Shown here: positions 1 through 8,523 of the stretch, in pieces
How the letters are laid out: every line of letters begins with the position of its first letter
Numbering within the stretch: the first letter of the stretch is position 1
NCBI RefSeq assembly: GCF_947258925.1
Contig: NZ_CAMYKG010000013.1
Location: 1-44,312 of the forward strand
DNA: 44,312 nucleotides
From: an uncultured Eudoraea sp.
GTDB taxonomy: Bacteria; Bacteroidota; Bacteroidia; Flavobacteriales; Flavobacteriaceae
Direction: 5' to 3'
Translations under genes and position numbers: made by a program
The notes under the pieces: generated by a model
The model's input: only the letters and a program-made list of their open reading frames with translations
The model's database searches: none
Told to the model about the DNA's origin: nothing

Positions 1-42
1 TTCAATGATATATACAAAAAACATACTTCTAAGAACGTGTTT

Positions 43-96
43 GCCTGGTGACAGGCAGTCCCGAGTACTCGGGATAACCAACTGAACTACCAGACC
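43..96 (-). pseudogene. Truncated tRNA-Asp(GTC) remnant split by a palindrome
   Basis: Read on the minus strand, 96-75 matches the 5' part of a bacterial tRNA-Asp (acceptor strand, D stem and D loop, GGTCTGG then TAGTTCAGTTGGTTA). A perfect 16-base palindrome (59-74) follows where a few D-arm bases should be. Then CTGCCTGTCAC (58-48) matches the anticodon arm with a GTC anticodon. After that the sequence departs: the 3' anticodon stem is shifted by one base and no variable loop, T arm or acceptor 3' strand follows. I infer a dead tRNA copy that took up a palindromic element. The match is from memory of tRNA-Asp, not from a covariance search. Confidence 0.55.
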
Positions 97-138
97 AATG
101 ATTTTATCCGCCTCAGGCGGACGCTGACAACAGTCAGC
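59..138. repeat. Cluster of three short palindromes/hairpins
   Basis: Three separate inverted repeats lie within 80 bases: TCCCGAGTACTCGGGA (59-74, perfect palindrome), TCCGCCTCAGGCGGA (107-121, 7-bp arms around one base) and GCTGAC-N4-GTCAGC (123-138). Two weaker ones lie further right, TTTGGT-T-ACCAAA (174-186) and ACTTC-N4-GAAGT (187-200). The first two are much more GC-rich than their surroundings and look like small mobile palindromic elements. Family membership is inference. Confidence 0.6.
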
Positions 139-211
139 TTCAAACCTTGTTACATTGCTTTTTTATAGCGTGCTTTGGTTACCAAAACTTCTACTGAAGT
201 GAAGGTGGGTG

Positions 212-241
212 CAAATATACGTTGCTAAATGAATTCCACAA
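212..241 (-). promoter_or_regulatory. Strong Bacteroidota-type promoter firing leftwards
   Basis: On the minus strand TTG (241-239), 19 bases and TATATTTG (219-212) followed by CA fit the Bacteroidota housekeeping promoter TTG-N19-TAnnTTTG perfectly. It is the same arrangement as before rpsP in this window. It lies just after the DUF58 stop codon and points at the hairpin cluster and the tRNA-Asp remnant, so the transcript would begin near 206. It may be the original tRNA promoter, or it may drive a small RNA or a gene beyond the left edge. Confidence 0.6.
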
Positions 242-267
242 ACAATTTTTTTAAAATTCCGTTAGGG

Positions 268-1197
268 TTATAGAAATTTCTGTCGCTCTATCATAAAGGT
301 GTTTAATACCTTGGTAAACGGTTCTTTGATATCAACCTCTACATATTTTATGCTGTACTGTGCGCATTTTAATTTTAAATCCGCCAAATATTCACTGATT
401 CCCTGTTCGTAAGCATCCTTTATGGTATCCGCATAAAGGTCTATATGACTTCCTGTTTCTACATCAATAAATCTTTTTGGTGTGTTCTCAAAGTTAAAAT
501 GCAATTCGGTTTCATTATCCAGTAAATGAAACAGTACAACTTCATGTTTGTTATATTTTAAATGGCGCAGGGCATCAAAAAGTTTTTCATCTGAAGCAGC
601 TGTTTGAAACATATCGGTAAAAAGAAAAACAAGACTTCTCCTTTTAATCTTTTCTGCAATCTGATGCAAATAGGTATATATCCTGGACTGTTGTGCCGGT
701 TTTGTATCAAGACTTATTTCACTGAGTTTTGCCAATAACATCTGATGTTGCCTTTCGCTCCCTTTCTCTGAGGCATAAAATGAGTAGGAATCCGAAAATA
801 CACTTAACCCGACAGCATCACGCTGTTTTTTCAGAATGTTCATTAAGGCCGCAATTGCCAATACGCCAAAACCTATTTTATTTAAATGACTTATAGAAAG
901 TTTCTGAACTTCCGGATAATACATGGACGCTGAATTGTCCAAAATCATATGGCACCTCAGATTGGTTTCTTCTTCATATCTTTTAGTATAAAGCTTATCA
1001 GTCTTTGCAAACAACTTCCAGTCTATGTGCTTGGTGCTCTCTCCGGTATTGTATATTTTATGTTCCGCGAATTCTGCTGAAAAGCCGTGAAATGGGCTTT
1101 TATGAATTCCGCTGATAAAACCTTCAACAATTTGATTGGCCAATAATTCCAAATTTTGGAACAAAGGGGCTTTATGTAATTCTGAACGCAGATCCAT
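268..1197 (-). CDS. DUF58 domain protein (VWA-like)
   Basis: 309 residues. The DUF58 signature is clear at about residues 38-82 (HGFSAEF, GES..HIDWK.FAK, L.TKRYEEE), followed by a von Willebrand A-like fold with a MIDAS-type D87-N-S89-A-S91. Proteins of this family usually work with MoxR-type AAA ATPases; no moxR is visible here. I place the start at the ATG at 1197 (MDLRSEL), not at the longer frame start at 1254: the extra 19 residues would be coded by the inverted repeat 1214-1246, which looks like the trxA terminator. It follows dnaE and trxA on the same strand. The molecular role is unknown. Confidence 0.85.
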   Translation of the reverse strand: MDLRSELHKAPLFQNLELLANQIVEGFISGIHKSPFHGFSAEFAEHKIYNTGESTKHIDWKLFAKTDKLYTKRYEEETNLRCHMILDNSASMYYPEVQKLSISHLNKIGFGVLAIAALMNILKKQRDAVGLSVFSDSYSFYASEKGSERQHQMLLAKLSEISLDTKPAQQSRIYTYLHQIAEKIKRRSLVFLFTDMFQTAASDEKLFDALRHLKYNKHEVVLFHLLDNETELHFNFENTPKRFIDVETGSHIDLYADTIKDAYEQGISEYLADLKLKCAQYSIKYVEVDIKEPFTKVLNTFMIERQKFL

Positions 1198-1213
1198 AGT
1201 AGCAAGATAAACT

Positions 1214-1246
1214 AAAAAAGGTTTAGCAATTGCTAAACCTTTTTTA
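1214..1246 (-). terminator. Rho-independent terminator after trxA
   Basis: GGTTTAGCAA/TTGCTAAACC is a perfect inverted repeat flanked by an A-run on one side and a T-run on the other, so it can act in both directions. On the minus strand it lies 23 bases after the trxA stop and 17 bases before the DUF58 start. Confidence 0.75.
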
Positions 1247-1268
1247 AAATACAAGTTTCTTTTTTTAA

Positions 1269-1586
1269 TTAAAGAACCGCCTCAATAGCATCGGTATATA
1301 CTTTCTTAGGGGATACACCAACCTGTCTGTTTACAATTTCACCGTCTTTAAATACAAGGACGGTTGGAATATTACGAACACCGTATTTAGCAGCAAATTC
1401 CTGATTGGAATCCACATCAACTTTTCCTACAATGGCTTTACCTTCATATTCAGTACTTACTTCATCTATAATAGGTCCTACCATTCTGCAAGGTCCGCAC
1501 CATGCAGCCCAAAAATCCACCACTACGGGTTTATCACTTTTTAAAACTACTTCATCAAAAGTAGCATCTGTTATCTCTAAAGCCAT
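1269..1586 (-). CDS. trxA: Thioredoxin
   Basis: 105 residues, normal thioredoxin length. The redox centre W-C30-G-P-C33 follows the VVVDFWA strand, and the cis-proline loop is N-I-P74-T. No signal peptide, so it is a cytoplasmic thiol-disulphide reductase supplying reducing power to enzymes such as ribonucleotide reductase. It has its own promoter-like -7 element at 1609-1616 and a terminator at 1214-1246, so it is probably transcribed largely alone between dnaE and the DUF58 gene. Confidence 0.97.
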   Translation of the reverse strand: MALEITDATFDEVVLKSDKPVVVDFWAAWCGPCRMVGPIIDEVSTEYEGKAIVGKVDVDSNQEFAAKYGVRNIPTVLVFKDGEIVNRQVGVSPKKVYTDAIEAVL

Positions 1587-1608
1587 ATTGTTTTTATTTA
1601 GAATTATG

Positions 1609-1616
1609 CAAATTTA
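1609..1616 (-). promoter_or_regulatory. Candidate trxA promoter (-7 element)
   Basis: The minus strand reads TAAATTTGCA at 1616-1607, a full match to TAnnTTTG, 22 bases before the trxA ATG. No TTG lies at the usual 19-20 base spacing (ATG there), so the -33 half is weak. Confidence 0.4.
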
Positions 1617-1686
1617 GTCAATTATTCCACTGTTTCATTACTTCAAGATCATTCATTTTTCTTATGCATTCATTGAAAAAGCTTAT

Positions 1687-4600
1687 TTAATTCAATTTAT
1701 AGTGTACCTCTTTTTCTTCTAAAGTATGCAAGAGCTCACTTGTAATCTCTACTTTTTGTTTTCTACTTGATAAGTTTACTTTTATTTCCTGTTTCATTTC
1801 GTAAACCACAAAATTAAGCGAGTGCTTCCCTTTATAGGAGATGAGTGTGTCCTTCAGATCATGAATAGCATTTTCTTTAAGCTGTGCGATATTTAATTTT
1901 ATGGTCAATTTTTTTGCAAAGTTTTCCATGGTATCCTGCAGCAACATAAAATTGTTGTATTGCAGTCGTGGGTCTCCCTTTTTTCCCGTTTCCCTGTTGG
2001 TCCATCCTTCGCGTACAAATACTTTGACGTAAACAAAAGAATTGATCATAAGAAAGTGACGGAATTTTAAATATTCCTCGCCAAAAATCCGAAATTCAAA
2101 ACTGTCTGTATAGTCCTCCATGGTAAACAGGGCCCATCCCTTTCCGTTTTTGGATACCCTATGCTGCACATCCGTGATTACGCCGGCAAATGAAAGCTCT
2201 CTGTTTACATACTCTTCCAAATTGTTAAAGCAGGAAACACTGGCATTACTGAAGGCATTGATCTCAGTTCTGAAGTCATCCAAAGGATGACCGGAAATAT
2301 ATATGCCTACTACTTCTTTTTCCCTTCTGAGCTTCTCCATAGTGCCCCATCCTTCACAAGGTGGTACCTGTGGTTCCGGGATCTGAACTTCACTGGTATC
2401 GCCAAACAAACTAACCTGCGAGGAGTTTTCGCTTTCCTGAAATTTAGCGCCATATTTTATGACCATTTCAAGAAATGTATTCCCATCTCCCTCCTTGTGA
2501 AAATATTGTGCTCTGTGCGTATCTCCAAATGAATCGAATCCCCCGGCAAGTGCAAGGTTTTCAAAAGCTTTCTTATTGGCTGCCCTTAAATCTATCCGCT
2601 TGGCTAAATCAAATACGGATTTATAAGGCCCGTTCTCTTTTCTATTTTCGACAATGGTCTCAACCGCTGAACGTCCTACCCCTTTAATAGCCCCCATGCC
2701 AAAGCGAACCGCATTATTTTTGTTCACCGCGAATTTATAATAGGACTCGTTAACATCAGGACCTAAAACCTCCAGACCCATTCGCTTACATTCTTCCATA
2801 AAGAACGTAACCTGCTTAATGTCGTTCATATTGTTGGACAATACAGCAGCCATATATTCCGCCGGATAATGCGCCTTTAGATAAGCCGTTTGATAGGCGA
2901 TGTAAGCATAGCAGGTAGAATGACTTTTATTAAAAGCATAGGAGGCAAAAGCTTCCCAGTCTTTCCATATCTTCTCTAAAATTTCTCTGGGATGCCCATT
3001 CTTTTCACCTCCATCCAGAAATTGTGGTTTAAGTTTTTGAAGCAGGGAAAATATTTTTTTACCCATTGCCTTTCTCAGGATGTCTGCTTCACCCTTTGAG
3101 AAACCCGCCAGTTTTTGTGACAATAACATTACTTGCTCCTGATAGACTGTTATCCCGTAGGTTTCCTTTAAATTCTCCTCCATTTCGGGAAGGTCGTAGC
3201 TTATTTCTTCATCCCCATGCTTACGGGCAATAAAACTGGGGATATATTCCATAGGACCGGGCCTGTAGAGGGCATTCATCGCAATAAGATCATCAAAAAC
3301 AGAAGGCTTCAGATCTTTAAGGTGTTTTTGCATCCCCACGGATTCATATTGAAATATCCCTACGGTATCTCCACGTTGAAATAGTTCATAAGTGTCCGGG
3401 TCATCCAAAGGAAATTCATCAGGAATTAATTCTACTCCGTGCCTGGCTTTTACAATTTTAACAGTATCCTTAATTAAGGTCAGGGTTTTAAGACCAAGGA
3501 AATCCATTTTCAGCAAGCCTGCATTTTCCACAACAGAATTGTCAAATTGGGTAACATAAAGGTCAGAATCCTTAGCGGTTGCCACAGGCACAAAATTTGT
3601 AATATCATCCGGAGTAATGATTACCCCACACGCATGGATACCTGTATTTCTCAAGGATCCTTCCAGGACACGAGCCATTTTTACTGTTTGGGCCTCCAGA
3701 TCATCCCCTTCCGAAATATTAAGCAGGTTATTCACCTTTGCCAAGTCATCTGCCCTAAATTTCTTCTTAAGATCAGCCTCCGGAACCCCAAATATTTTGT
3801 TCAACTTAGACATATTGGGAATCAATTTCGCAATGCGATCTGCATCATTCAGGGGAAGGTCCAAAACCCTGGCTGTATCTCTGATAGAAGATTTTGCGGC
3901 CATAGTGCCGTAGGTAATTATTTGTGCTACCTGGTTGGCTCCGTATTTGTTAATGACATAATCCATTACTTTCCCACGACCTTCATCATCAAAATCTATA
4001 TCGATATCTGGCATGGAAACCCGGTCCGGATTTAGAAATCTTTCAAAAAGAAGGTCATATTTCAATGGATCAATATTGGTAATCCAGAGGCAATAGGCCA
4101 CTACTGAACCAGCGGCAGATCCTCTTCCTGGGCCAACAGAAACGCCCATGTTTCGGGCTTCCCTTATAAAATCCTCTACAATTAGAAAATAGCCCGGATA
4201 ACCGGAATTCTCAACTGTTTTGAGTTCAAAATCAATACGTTCCCTAATTTCATCAGTAATCTCCCCGTATCTTTTAAGGGCTCCTTCATAGGTAATATGT
4301 CTGAGGTAAGCATTTTCACCGCGTTTTCCTCCATCTGCTTCATCCTCTTCTATCTTAAATTCATTCGGAATTTCGAATTGGGGTAACAGAACGTCCCTTG
4401 CCAGCTCAAAAGGTTCAACCTTATCTACTATTTCCTTAATATTTAGAATAGATTCTGGTAGGTCTTTAAACAATTCCTTCATCTCAGCAGCACTCTTAAA
4501 GTAGTACTCCTGGTTGGGAAGACCATATCTGTATCCACGGCCTCTGCCTATTGGGGTGGCCTGTTTTTCTCCATCTTTAACGCAAAGTAAAATATCATGC

Positions 4601-6066
4601 GCTTCAGCATCTTCTTTAGAACAGTAGTAGGTATTATTAGTAGCTACTAATTTTATTTCATGTTTTTTGGCAAAGTCAACCATTACTTTGTTAGCACGTT
4701 CTTCATCTTCCTGACCATGCCTCATTATTTCAAGATAGAAATCATCTTTAAATACAGATTTCCACCATAGCAGAGCTTCTTCTGCCTGATTTTCCCCAAT
4801 GTTCAGTATTTTGGAAGCTACTTCACCATAAAGGTTTCCGCTGAGGACAATGATATCATCTTTGAATTGGGTGATAATATTTTTATCAATTCTGGGAACA
4901 TAATAGAAACCATCAGTGTAAGCAAGAGAGGACATTTTTGCCAGATTGTGATAGCCATTTTTATTTTTGGCCAGCAAGACCATTTGATACCCATAATCCT
5001 TTACATTTTTATTGGTATGGTCTTCACAAACAAAAAATTCACAACCTATAATAGGTTTTATATAATTTCTTTGAACTTGGTCTTCATTCTCATTTTCGGT
5101 AGTTTCTTTTGCCAGTTTATTATGAGCATTCACTTCTTTAACAAAATGAAATGCTCCCATCATGTTGGCATGGTCGGTAAGAGCTACTGCAGACATTTGG
5201 TTTGCTGCGGCAGATGCAACCAAATCCTTAATTTTAATTGTTGATTGTAGTACCGAAAATTGAGAATGGTTATGTAAATGAATAAAATCAGCATCTTCCA
5301 GCGATTTTATATTTTGATTAAGGTCTTCTTCGGAAACGCCCGATACTTCCAGATTTTTAAGACGTTTGGCTATTTTTTCAGAGGCCTTCCTTAAGTTGAT
5401 ATGTTTTAATCCTATTAACTGGATTTCCTGAGGGTTAGCTTCCTTGAATTCCTCGAAATAGCCGGTACCTGCACCCAGTTGCTCTTTTGTGTACTGCTGT
5501 CGTCTTAATAGTTCCAAAAAACAACGGGTGGTTGCTTCCACATCGGCGGTGGCATTATGTGCCTCCGAAAAAGGGGTATTAAATAAATACTGATGCAGCT
5601 CGGTTAAGGTAGGGAGTTTAAACTTGCCGCCTCGTCCGCCTGGTAGCGCACATAGAGTGGCGGTATGTTCTGTGCAGGTGTCCAGGACGGGTAATTGCGC
5701 TAAATCACTTTTTATATTTGCCCTGTAAAATTCGGCCCCCATAATGTTGATGTCAAATCCTACATTCTGGCCAACCACGAATTTGGTTTTAGAAAGGGCA
5801 TCATTAAATTTTTCCAATACTTCGGTCAGAGGTTTTCCATTTTCAAGTGCAAGTTCAGTGGAAATTCCATGAATTTTTTCGGCATCATAAGGAATATTGA
5901 ACCCATCAGGTATTATCAGGTAATCCTGTTGATCTATTAAGTTTCCCAGTAGATCATGTAATTGCCAGGCAATTTGAATGCAACGGGGCCAATTATCAGT
6001 ATCACTTACCGGAGCGTCCCATCTCTTTGGCAGGCCAGTAGTTTCAGTATCAAAAATGAGGTACAT
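1687..6066 (-). CDS. dnaE: DNA polymerase III alpha subunit with fused 3'-5' exonuclease
   Basis: 1459 residues; replicative polymerase. An N-terminal DEDDh proofreading domain (about 1-200) has all motifs: D6-T-E8, an N-x3-F-D motif in the middle (VGQNVGFD) and a terminal HNATADVE. Next is a PHP domain from H263-L-H265-N-H267. The C-family palm has M-P-D687-I-D689-I-D691-F and the RPGPMEY motif, then helix-hairpin-helix and OB-fold regions. Several PHP metal ligands look replaced (see findings), so proofreading is probably done by the fused DEDDh domain and not by PHP. ATG start at 6066; no good -33/-7 pair was found upstream. Confidence 0.97.
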   Translation of the reverse strand: MYLIFDTETTGLPKRWDAPVSDTDNWPRCIQIAWQLHDLLGNLIDQQDYLIIPDGFNIPYDAEKIHGISTELALENGKPLTEVLEKFNDALSKTKFVVGQNVGFDINIMGAEFYRANIKSDLAQLPVLDTCTEHTATLCALPGGRGGKFKLPTLTELHQYLFNTPFSEAHNATADVEATTRCFLELLRRQQYTKEQLGAGTGYFEEFKEANPQEIQLIGLKHINLRKASEKIAKRLKNLEVSGVSEEDLNQNIKSLEDADFIHLHNHSQFSVLQSTIKIKDLVASAAANQMSAVALTDHANMMGAFHFVKEVNAHNKLAKETTENENEDQVQRNYIKPIIGCEFFVCEDHTNKNVKDYGYQMVLLAKNKNGYHNLAKMSSLAYTDGFYYVPRIDKNIITQFKDDIIVLSGNLYGEVASKILNIGENQAEEALLWWKSVFKDDFYLEIMRHGQEDEERANKVMVDFAKKHEIKLVATNNTYYCSKEDAEAHDILLCVKDGEKQATPIGRGRGYRYGLPNQEYYFKSAAEMKELFKDLPESILNIKEIVDKVEPFELARDVLLPQFEIPNEFKIEEDEADGGKRGENAYLRHITYEGALKRYGEITDEIRERIDFELKTVENSGYPGYFLIVEDFIREARNMGVSVGPGRGSAAGSVVAYCLWITNIDPLKYDLLFERFLNPDRVSMPDIDIDFDDEGRGKVMDYVINKYGANQVAQIITYGTMAAKSSIRDTARVLDLPLNDADRIAKLIPNMSKLNKIFGVPEADLKKKFRADDLAKVNNLLNISEGDDLEAQTVKMARVLEGSLRNTGIHACGVIITPDDITNFVPVATAKDSDLYVTQFDNSVVENAGLLKMDFLGLKTLTLIKDTVKIVKARHGVELIPDEFPLDDPDTYELFQRGDTVGIFQYESVGMQKHLKDLKPSVFDDLIAMNALYRPGPMEYIPSFIARKHGDEEISYDLPEMEENLKETYGITVYQEQVMLLSQKLAGFSKGEADILRKAMGKKIFSLLQKLKPQFLDGGEKNGHPREILEKIWKDWEAFASYAFNKSHSTCYAYIAYQTAYLKAHYPAEYMAAVLSNNMNDIKQVTFFMEECKRMGLEVLGPDVNESYYKFAVNKNNAVRFGMGAIKGVGRSAVETIVENRKENGPYKSVFDLAKRIDLRAANKKAFENLALAGGFDSFGDTHRAQYFHKEGDGNTFLEMVIKYGAKFQESENSSQVSLFGDTSEVQIPEPQVPPCEGWGTMEKLRREKEVVGIYISGHPLDDFRTEINAFSNASVSCFNNLEEYVNRELSFAGVITDVQHRVSKNGKGWALFTMEDYTDSFEFRIFGEEYLKFRHFLMINSFVYVKVFVREGWTNRETGKKGDPRLQYNNFMLLQDTMENFAKKLTIKLNIAQLKENAIHDLKDTLISYKGKHSLNFVVYEMKQEIKVNLSSRKQKVEITSELLHTLEEKEVHYKLN

Positions 6067-6220
6067 AGTAGTTAGGTATCAGCTTAAAAAAAAGTAGCTA
6101 AAAATAATCAAAAACAACATTTATAAAGAGCAGAGTTGTCACGAGTTATTAACGCCGGCACAGATATCATTTTTTAAGTTCTATTGAGTTACATATCTTT
6201 AATACATAAAGTTATAAGAA

Positions 6221-7639
6221 ATGAATTTTAAGGTCAAATGTTTAGGTTTACAGTTAATATTGAGCATTTTGGTATGCTCAACAGTATTGCAAAAAACCTT
6301 CGGACAAGATAAGAAGCCACCCAATTTTATAATAATATTTGCAGACGATCTTGGTTATGGAGACCTGGGGGTTTATGGCCATCCTACTATACAAACACCC
6401 AACCTGGACCAAATGGCATACGAGGGACAAAAATGGACAAATTTCTACGCAGCCGCCAGTGTTTGCACTCCTAGCAGGGCCGCATTACTAACGGGAAGAT
6501 TAACTGTAAGGAGTGGCATGTCTAGCCATAAAAGAAGAGTGCTTTATCCCAATTCTAAAAATGGGTTGCCTGCATCTGAAATCACTCTTGCCGAACAACT
6601 CAGGCAGGTTGGTTATAAAACAGCCTGCATAGGAAAATGGCATTTGGGGCATAAGGAACAATATCTCCCAACCAACAATGGTTTTGACTATTATTATGGG
6701 ATTCCATATTCCAATGATATGGATAAGGTAGTAGATATTCCTTATTGGGAGTACTGGAACCAACCCGATGAGGCAATTAAAACAAATCATTTTAATGTTC
6801 CTCTAATGCGGAATACAGAGATCATAGAACGCCCTGCTAACCAAAATACAATTACTCTCAGATATACTAATGAAACTATTTCGTTTATAAAGAAAAACAA
6901 GGATAATCCATTCTTTATTTATTTGGCACATAACTTACCCCACATACCTTTATTTGTTTCAAAAGAATTCAGAGGTAAAAGCAAGCGAGGTTTATACGGC
7001 GATGTATTGGAAGAAATTGATCATGGGGTTGGAAAAATAATTGCCATTTTGAAGGAAGAAGGTCTCGAGAATAATACCATAGTGGTGTTTACTTCAGACA
7101 ACGGGCCATGGTTAAGTTTTAAGCTTAATGGCGGTAGTGCCGGACTTTTAAGAGCCGGTAAAGGAACTACGTGGGAAGGGGGTATGAGGGAACCGGGAAT
7201 ATTCTGGGGACCTGGTTTAATTAAACCTGGATTGGTAAACGGCCTGGGCTCTACAATGGATCTATTTACGACATTTAGTCGTTTGGCTGGAGCCAAAATT
7301 CCTGAGGACAGAATTATTGACGGGTACGATTTAAGTGAAACTTTGCTGCATGGTAAACCTAGTCCCCGTAAGAAGCTTTTTTATTACAGGGGGACCGATA
7401 TTTATGCCGTACGTTTAGGAGATTTCAAGGCGCATTTTATTACCCAGGGGGAATATGGTCAATTTGGTAAAAAAGAGGTACACGAACCTCCACTTCTTTA
7501 TAATTTAAGTACTGATCCGGAAGAGCGATTCGATGTATCTAAAGAAAATCCGGATGTTATTAATGAGATTAATTCACTTATTTCCGACCACCGTTCTAAA
7601 TTAGTAATTGGTGAGGATCAATTGGTAGAAATAGAATAA
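6221..7639 (+). CDS. Sulfatase, formylglycine-dependent (exported)
   Basis: 472 residues with a Sec signal peptide (hydrophobic residues about 8-27, ending FGQ). The alkaline-phosphatase-like sulfatase fold begins FADDLGYGDLG, with metal-binding D-D. The modification site is C82-T-P-S-R-A-A-L-L-T-G-R, where Cys is converted to formylglycine by a sulfatase-maturing enzyme; none is in the window. Later motifs GKWHLG, LPHIPLF and TSDNGPW are the usual active-site segments. It resembles arylsulfatase A/GALNS-type S1 enzymes, so the substrate is probably a sulfated glycan, but this cannot be told from sequence. It is clearly paralogous to the sulfatase at 9134. It is divergent from dnaE across 154 bases that hold no clear promoter. 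Confidence 0.93.
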   Translation: MNFKVKCLGLQLILSILVCSTVLQKTFGQDKKPPNFIIIFADDLGYGDLGVYGHPTIQTPNLDQMAYEGQKWTNFYAAASVCTPSRAALLTGRLTVRSGMSSHKRRVLYPNSKNGLPASEITLAEQLRQVGYKTACIGKWHLGHKEQYLPTNNGFDYYYGIPYSNDMDKVVDIPYWEYWNQPDEAIKTNHFNVPLMRNTEIIERPANQNTITLRYTNETISFIKKNKDNPFFIYLAHNLPHIPLFVSKEFRGKSKRGLYGDVLEEIDHGVGKIIAILKEEGLENNTIVVFTSDNGPWLSFKLNGGSAGLLRAGKGTTWEGGMREPGIFWGPGLIKPGLVNGLGSTMDLFTTFSRLAGAKIPEDRIIDGYDLSETLLHGKPSPRKKLFYYRGTDIYAVRLGDFKAHFITQGEYGQFGKKEVHEPPLLYNLSTDPEERFDVSKENPDVINEINSLISDHRSKLVIGEDQLVEIE

Positions 7640-7659
7640 AAGGAATTCGTTTAAAAATA

Positions 7660-7689
7660 TTGGTGGTTTATAGAAAACACGTATATTTG
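7660..7689 (+). promoter_or_regulatory. rpsP-rimM promoter
   Basis: TTG (7660-7662), 19 bases, TATATTTG (7682-7689) followed by CA is a perfect Bacteroidota housekeeping promoter. It leaves a leader of roughly 65 bases before rpsP. The leader holds a small hairpin AGGGT-N5-ACCCT (7729-7743). Confidence 0.8.
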
Positions 7690-7759
7690 CAGCCCATTTA
7701 CGGGAAAAATTAAAAGAATTAATAATCGAGGGTCGGGCACCCTACAAAATTAATGTGAT

Positions 7760-8509
7760 ATGCCAGTTAGAATTAGATTACAACGACACGGAAAAAAAGG
7801 GAAACCATTTTATTGGGTAGTAGCAGCAGATGTTCGCTCAAAAAGAGATGGGAAGTTTCTTGAAAAGTTAGGGATATACAACCCCAACACCAATCCGGCA
7901 ACAATTGAATTAAACGTAGATAACTCGGTTCAGTGGTTAGTCAATGGGGCACAACCTTCAGATACCGCCAGAAGAATATTATCCTATAAAGGGGTAATGT
8001 ACAAGCATCATTTGTTGGGAGGCGTCCGAAAAGGAGCACTAACTGAAGAACAGGCAGAAGAAAAATTCAATGCTTGGGTTGCAGAAAAAGAGAAAGCTAT
8101 TGCCAAGAAAACGGCCGGTTTAGATAAAGAAAAGGCTGATGCAAAAGCGAAGGCATTAGAAGCTGAGAAAGAGATAAATGAAAAAAGAGCTATGGCCGCT
8201 GCCGAAGTAGCTACTGAAGAAGCAGAAATAGCTGAGTCGCCTATTGAGGTTACAGAAGAAGGCGGTGCTCAAGAATCGGTTGTCGAAGAGGTTGTTGAAG
8301 AAGTTAAGACAGAAGAAGCTGCACCTGCTAAGGCAGAAGAAGTTGTTGAAGAAGTTAAGACAGAAGAAGCTGCACCTGCTAAGGCAGAAGAAGTTGTTGA
8401 GGAAGCCAAGACGGAAGAAGCTGCACCTGCTAAAGCAGAAGAAGTTGCTGAAGAAGTAAAGGCAGAAGAACCTGAAACAGCCGCTGAGAAGAAGGAAGAA
8501 AAAGAGTAG
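7760..8509 (+). CDS. rpsP: 30S ribosomal protein S16 with long acidic C-terminal tail
   Basis: 249 residues; the S16 core is only the first 80-85 (PVRIRLQRHGKKGKPFYW and VRSKRDGKFLEKLGIYNP). S16 binds 16S rRNA and supports 30S assembly. The remaining about 160 residues are a Lys/Glu/Ala-rich, probably unstructured or helical tail. It contains three near-identical 17-residue repeats (unit VVEEVKTEEAAPAKAEE, from residue 178) plus a decayed fourth copy. Tailed S16 proteins occur in Flavobacteria, but the repeat count is likely to vary between strains. It is followed 14 bases later by rimM, as expected. Confidence 0.97.
   Translation: MPVRIRLQRHGKKGKPFYWVVAADVRSKRDGKFLEKLGIYNPNTNPATIELNVDNSVQWLVNGAQPSDTARRILSYKGVMYKHHLLGGVRKGALTEEQAEEKFNAWVAEKEKAIAKKTAGLDKEKADAKAKALEAEKEINEKRAMAAAEVATEEAEIAESPIEVTEEGGAQESVVEEVVEEVKTEEAAPAKAEEVVEEVKTEEAAPAKAEEVVEEAKTEEAAPAKAEEVAEEVKAEEPETAAEKKEEKE
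8291..8476 (+). repeat. 51-bp tandem repeat inside rpsP
   Basis: Copies start at 8291, 8342 and 8393, each exactly 51 bases (17 codons), and a diverged partial copy starts at 8444. Copies 1 and 2 are identical over their full length; copy 3 differs at a few positions. The reading frame is kept throughout, so changes in copy number would alter only the length of the S16 tail. Confidence 0.9.
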
Positions 8510-8523
8510 TTGATAGGAACATT

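Noticed and set aside
1198..1254. N-terminal extension of the DUF58 protein
   Set aside because: The 19 extra residues are coded by the inverted repeat and T-run of the trxA terminator.
3547..4035. 162-residue plus-strand frame inside dnaE
   Set aside because: It lies wholly opposite the catalytic core of dnaE, has no recognisable domain and many Cys/His/Arg typical of a shadow frame.
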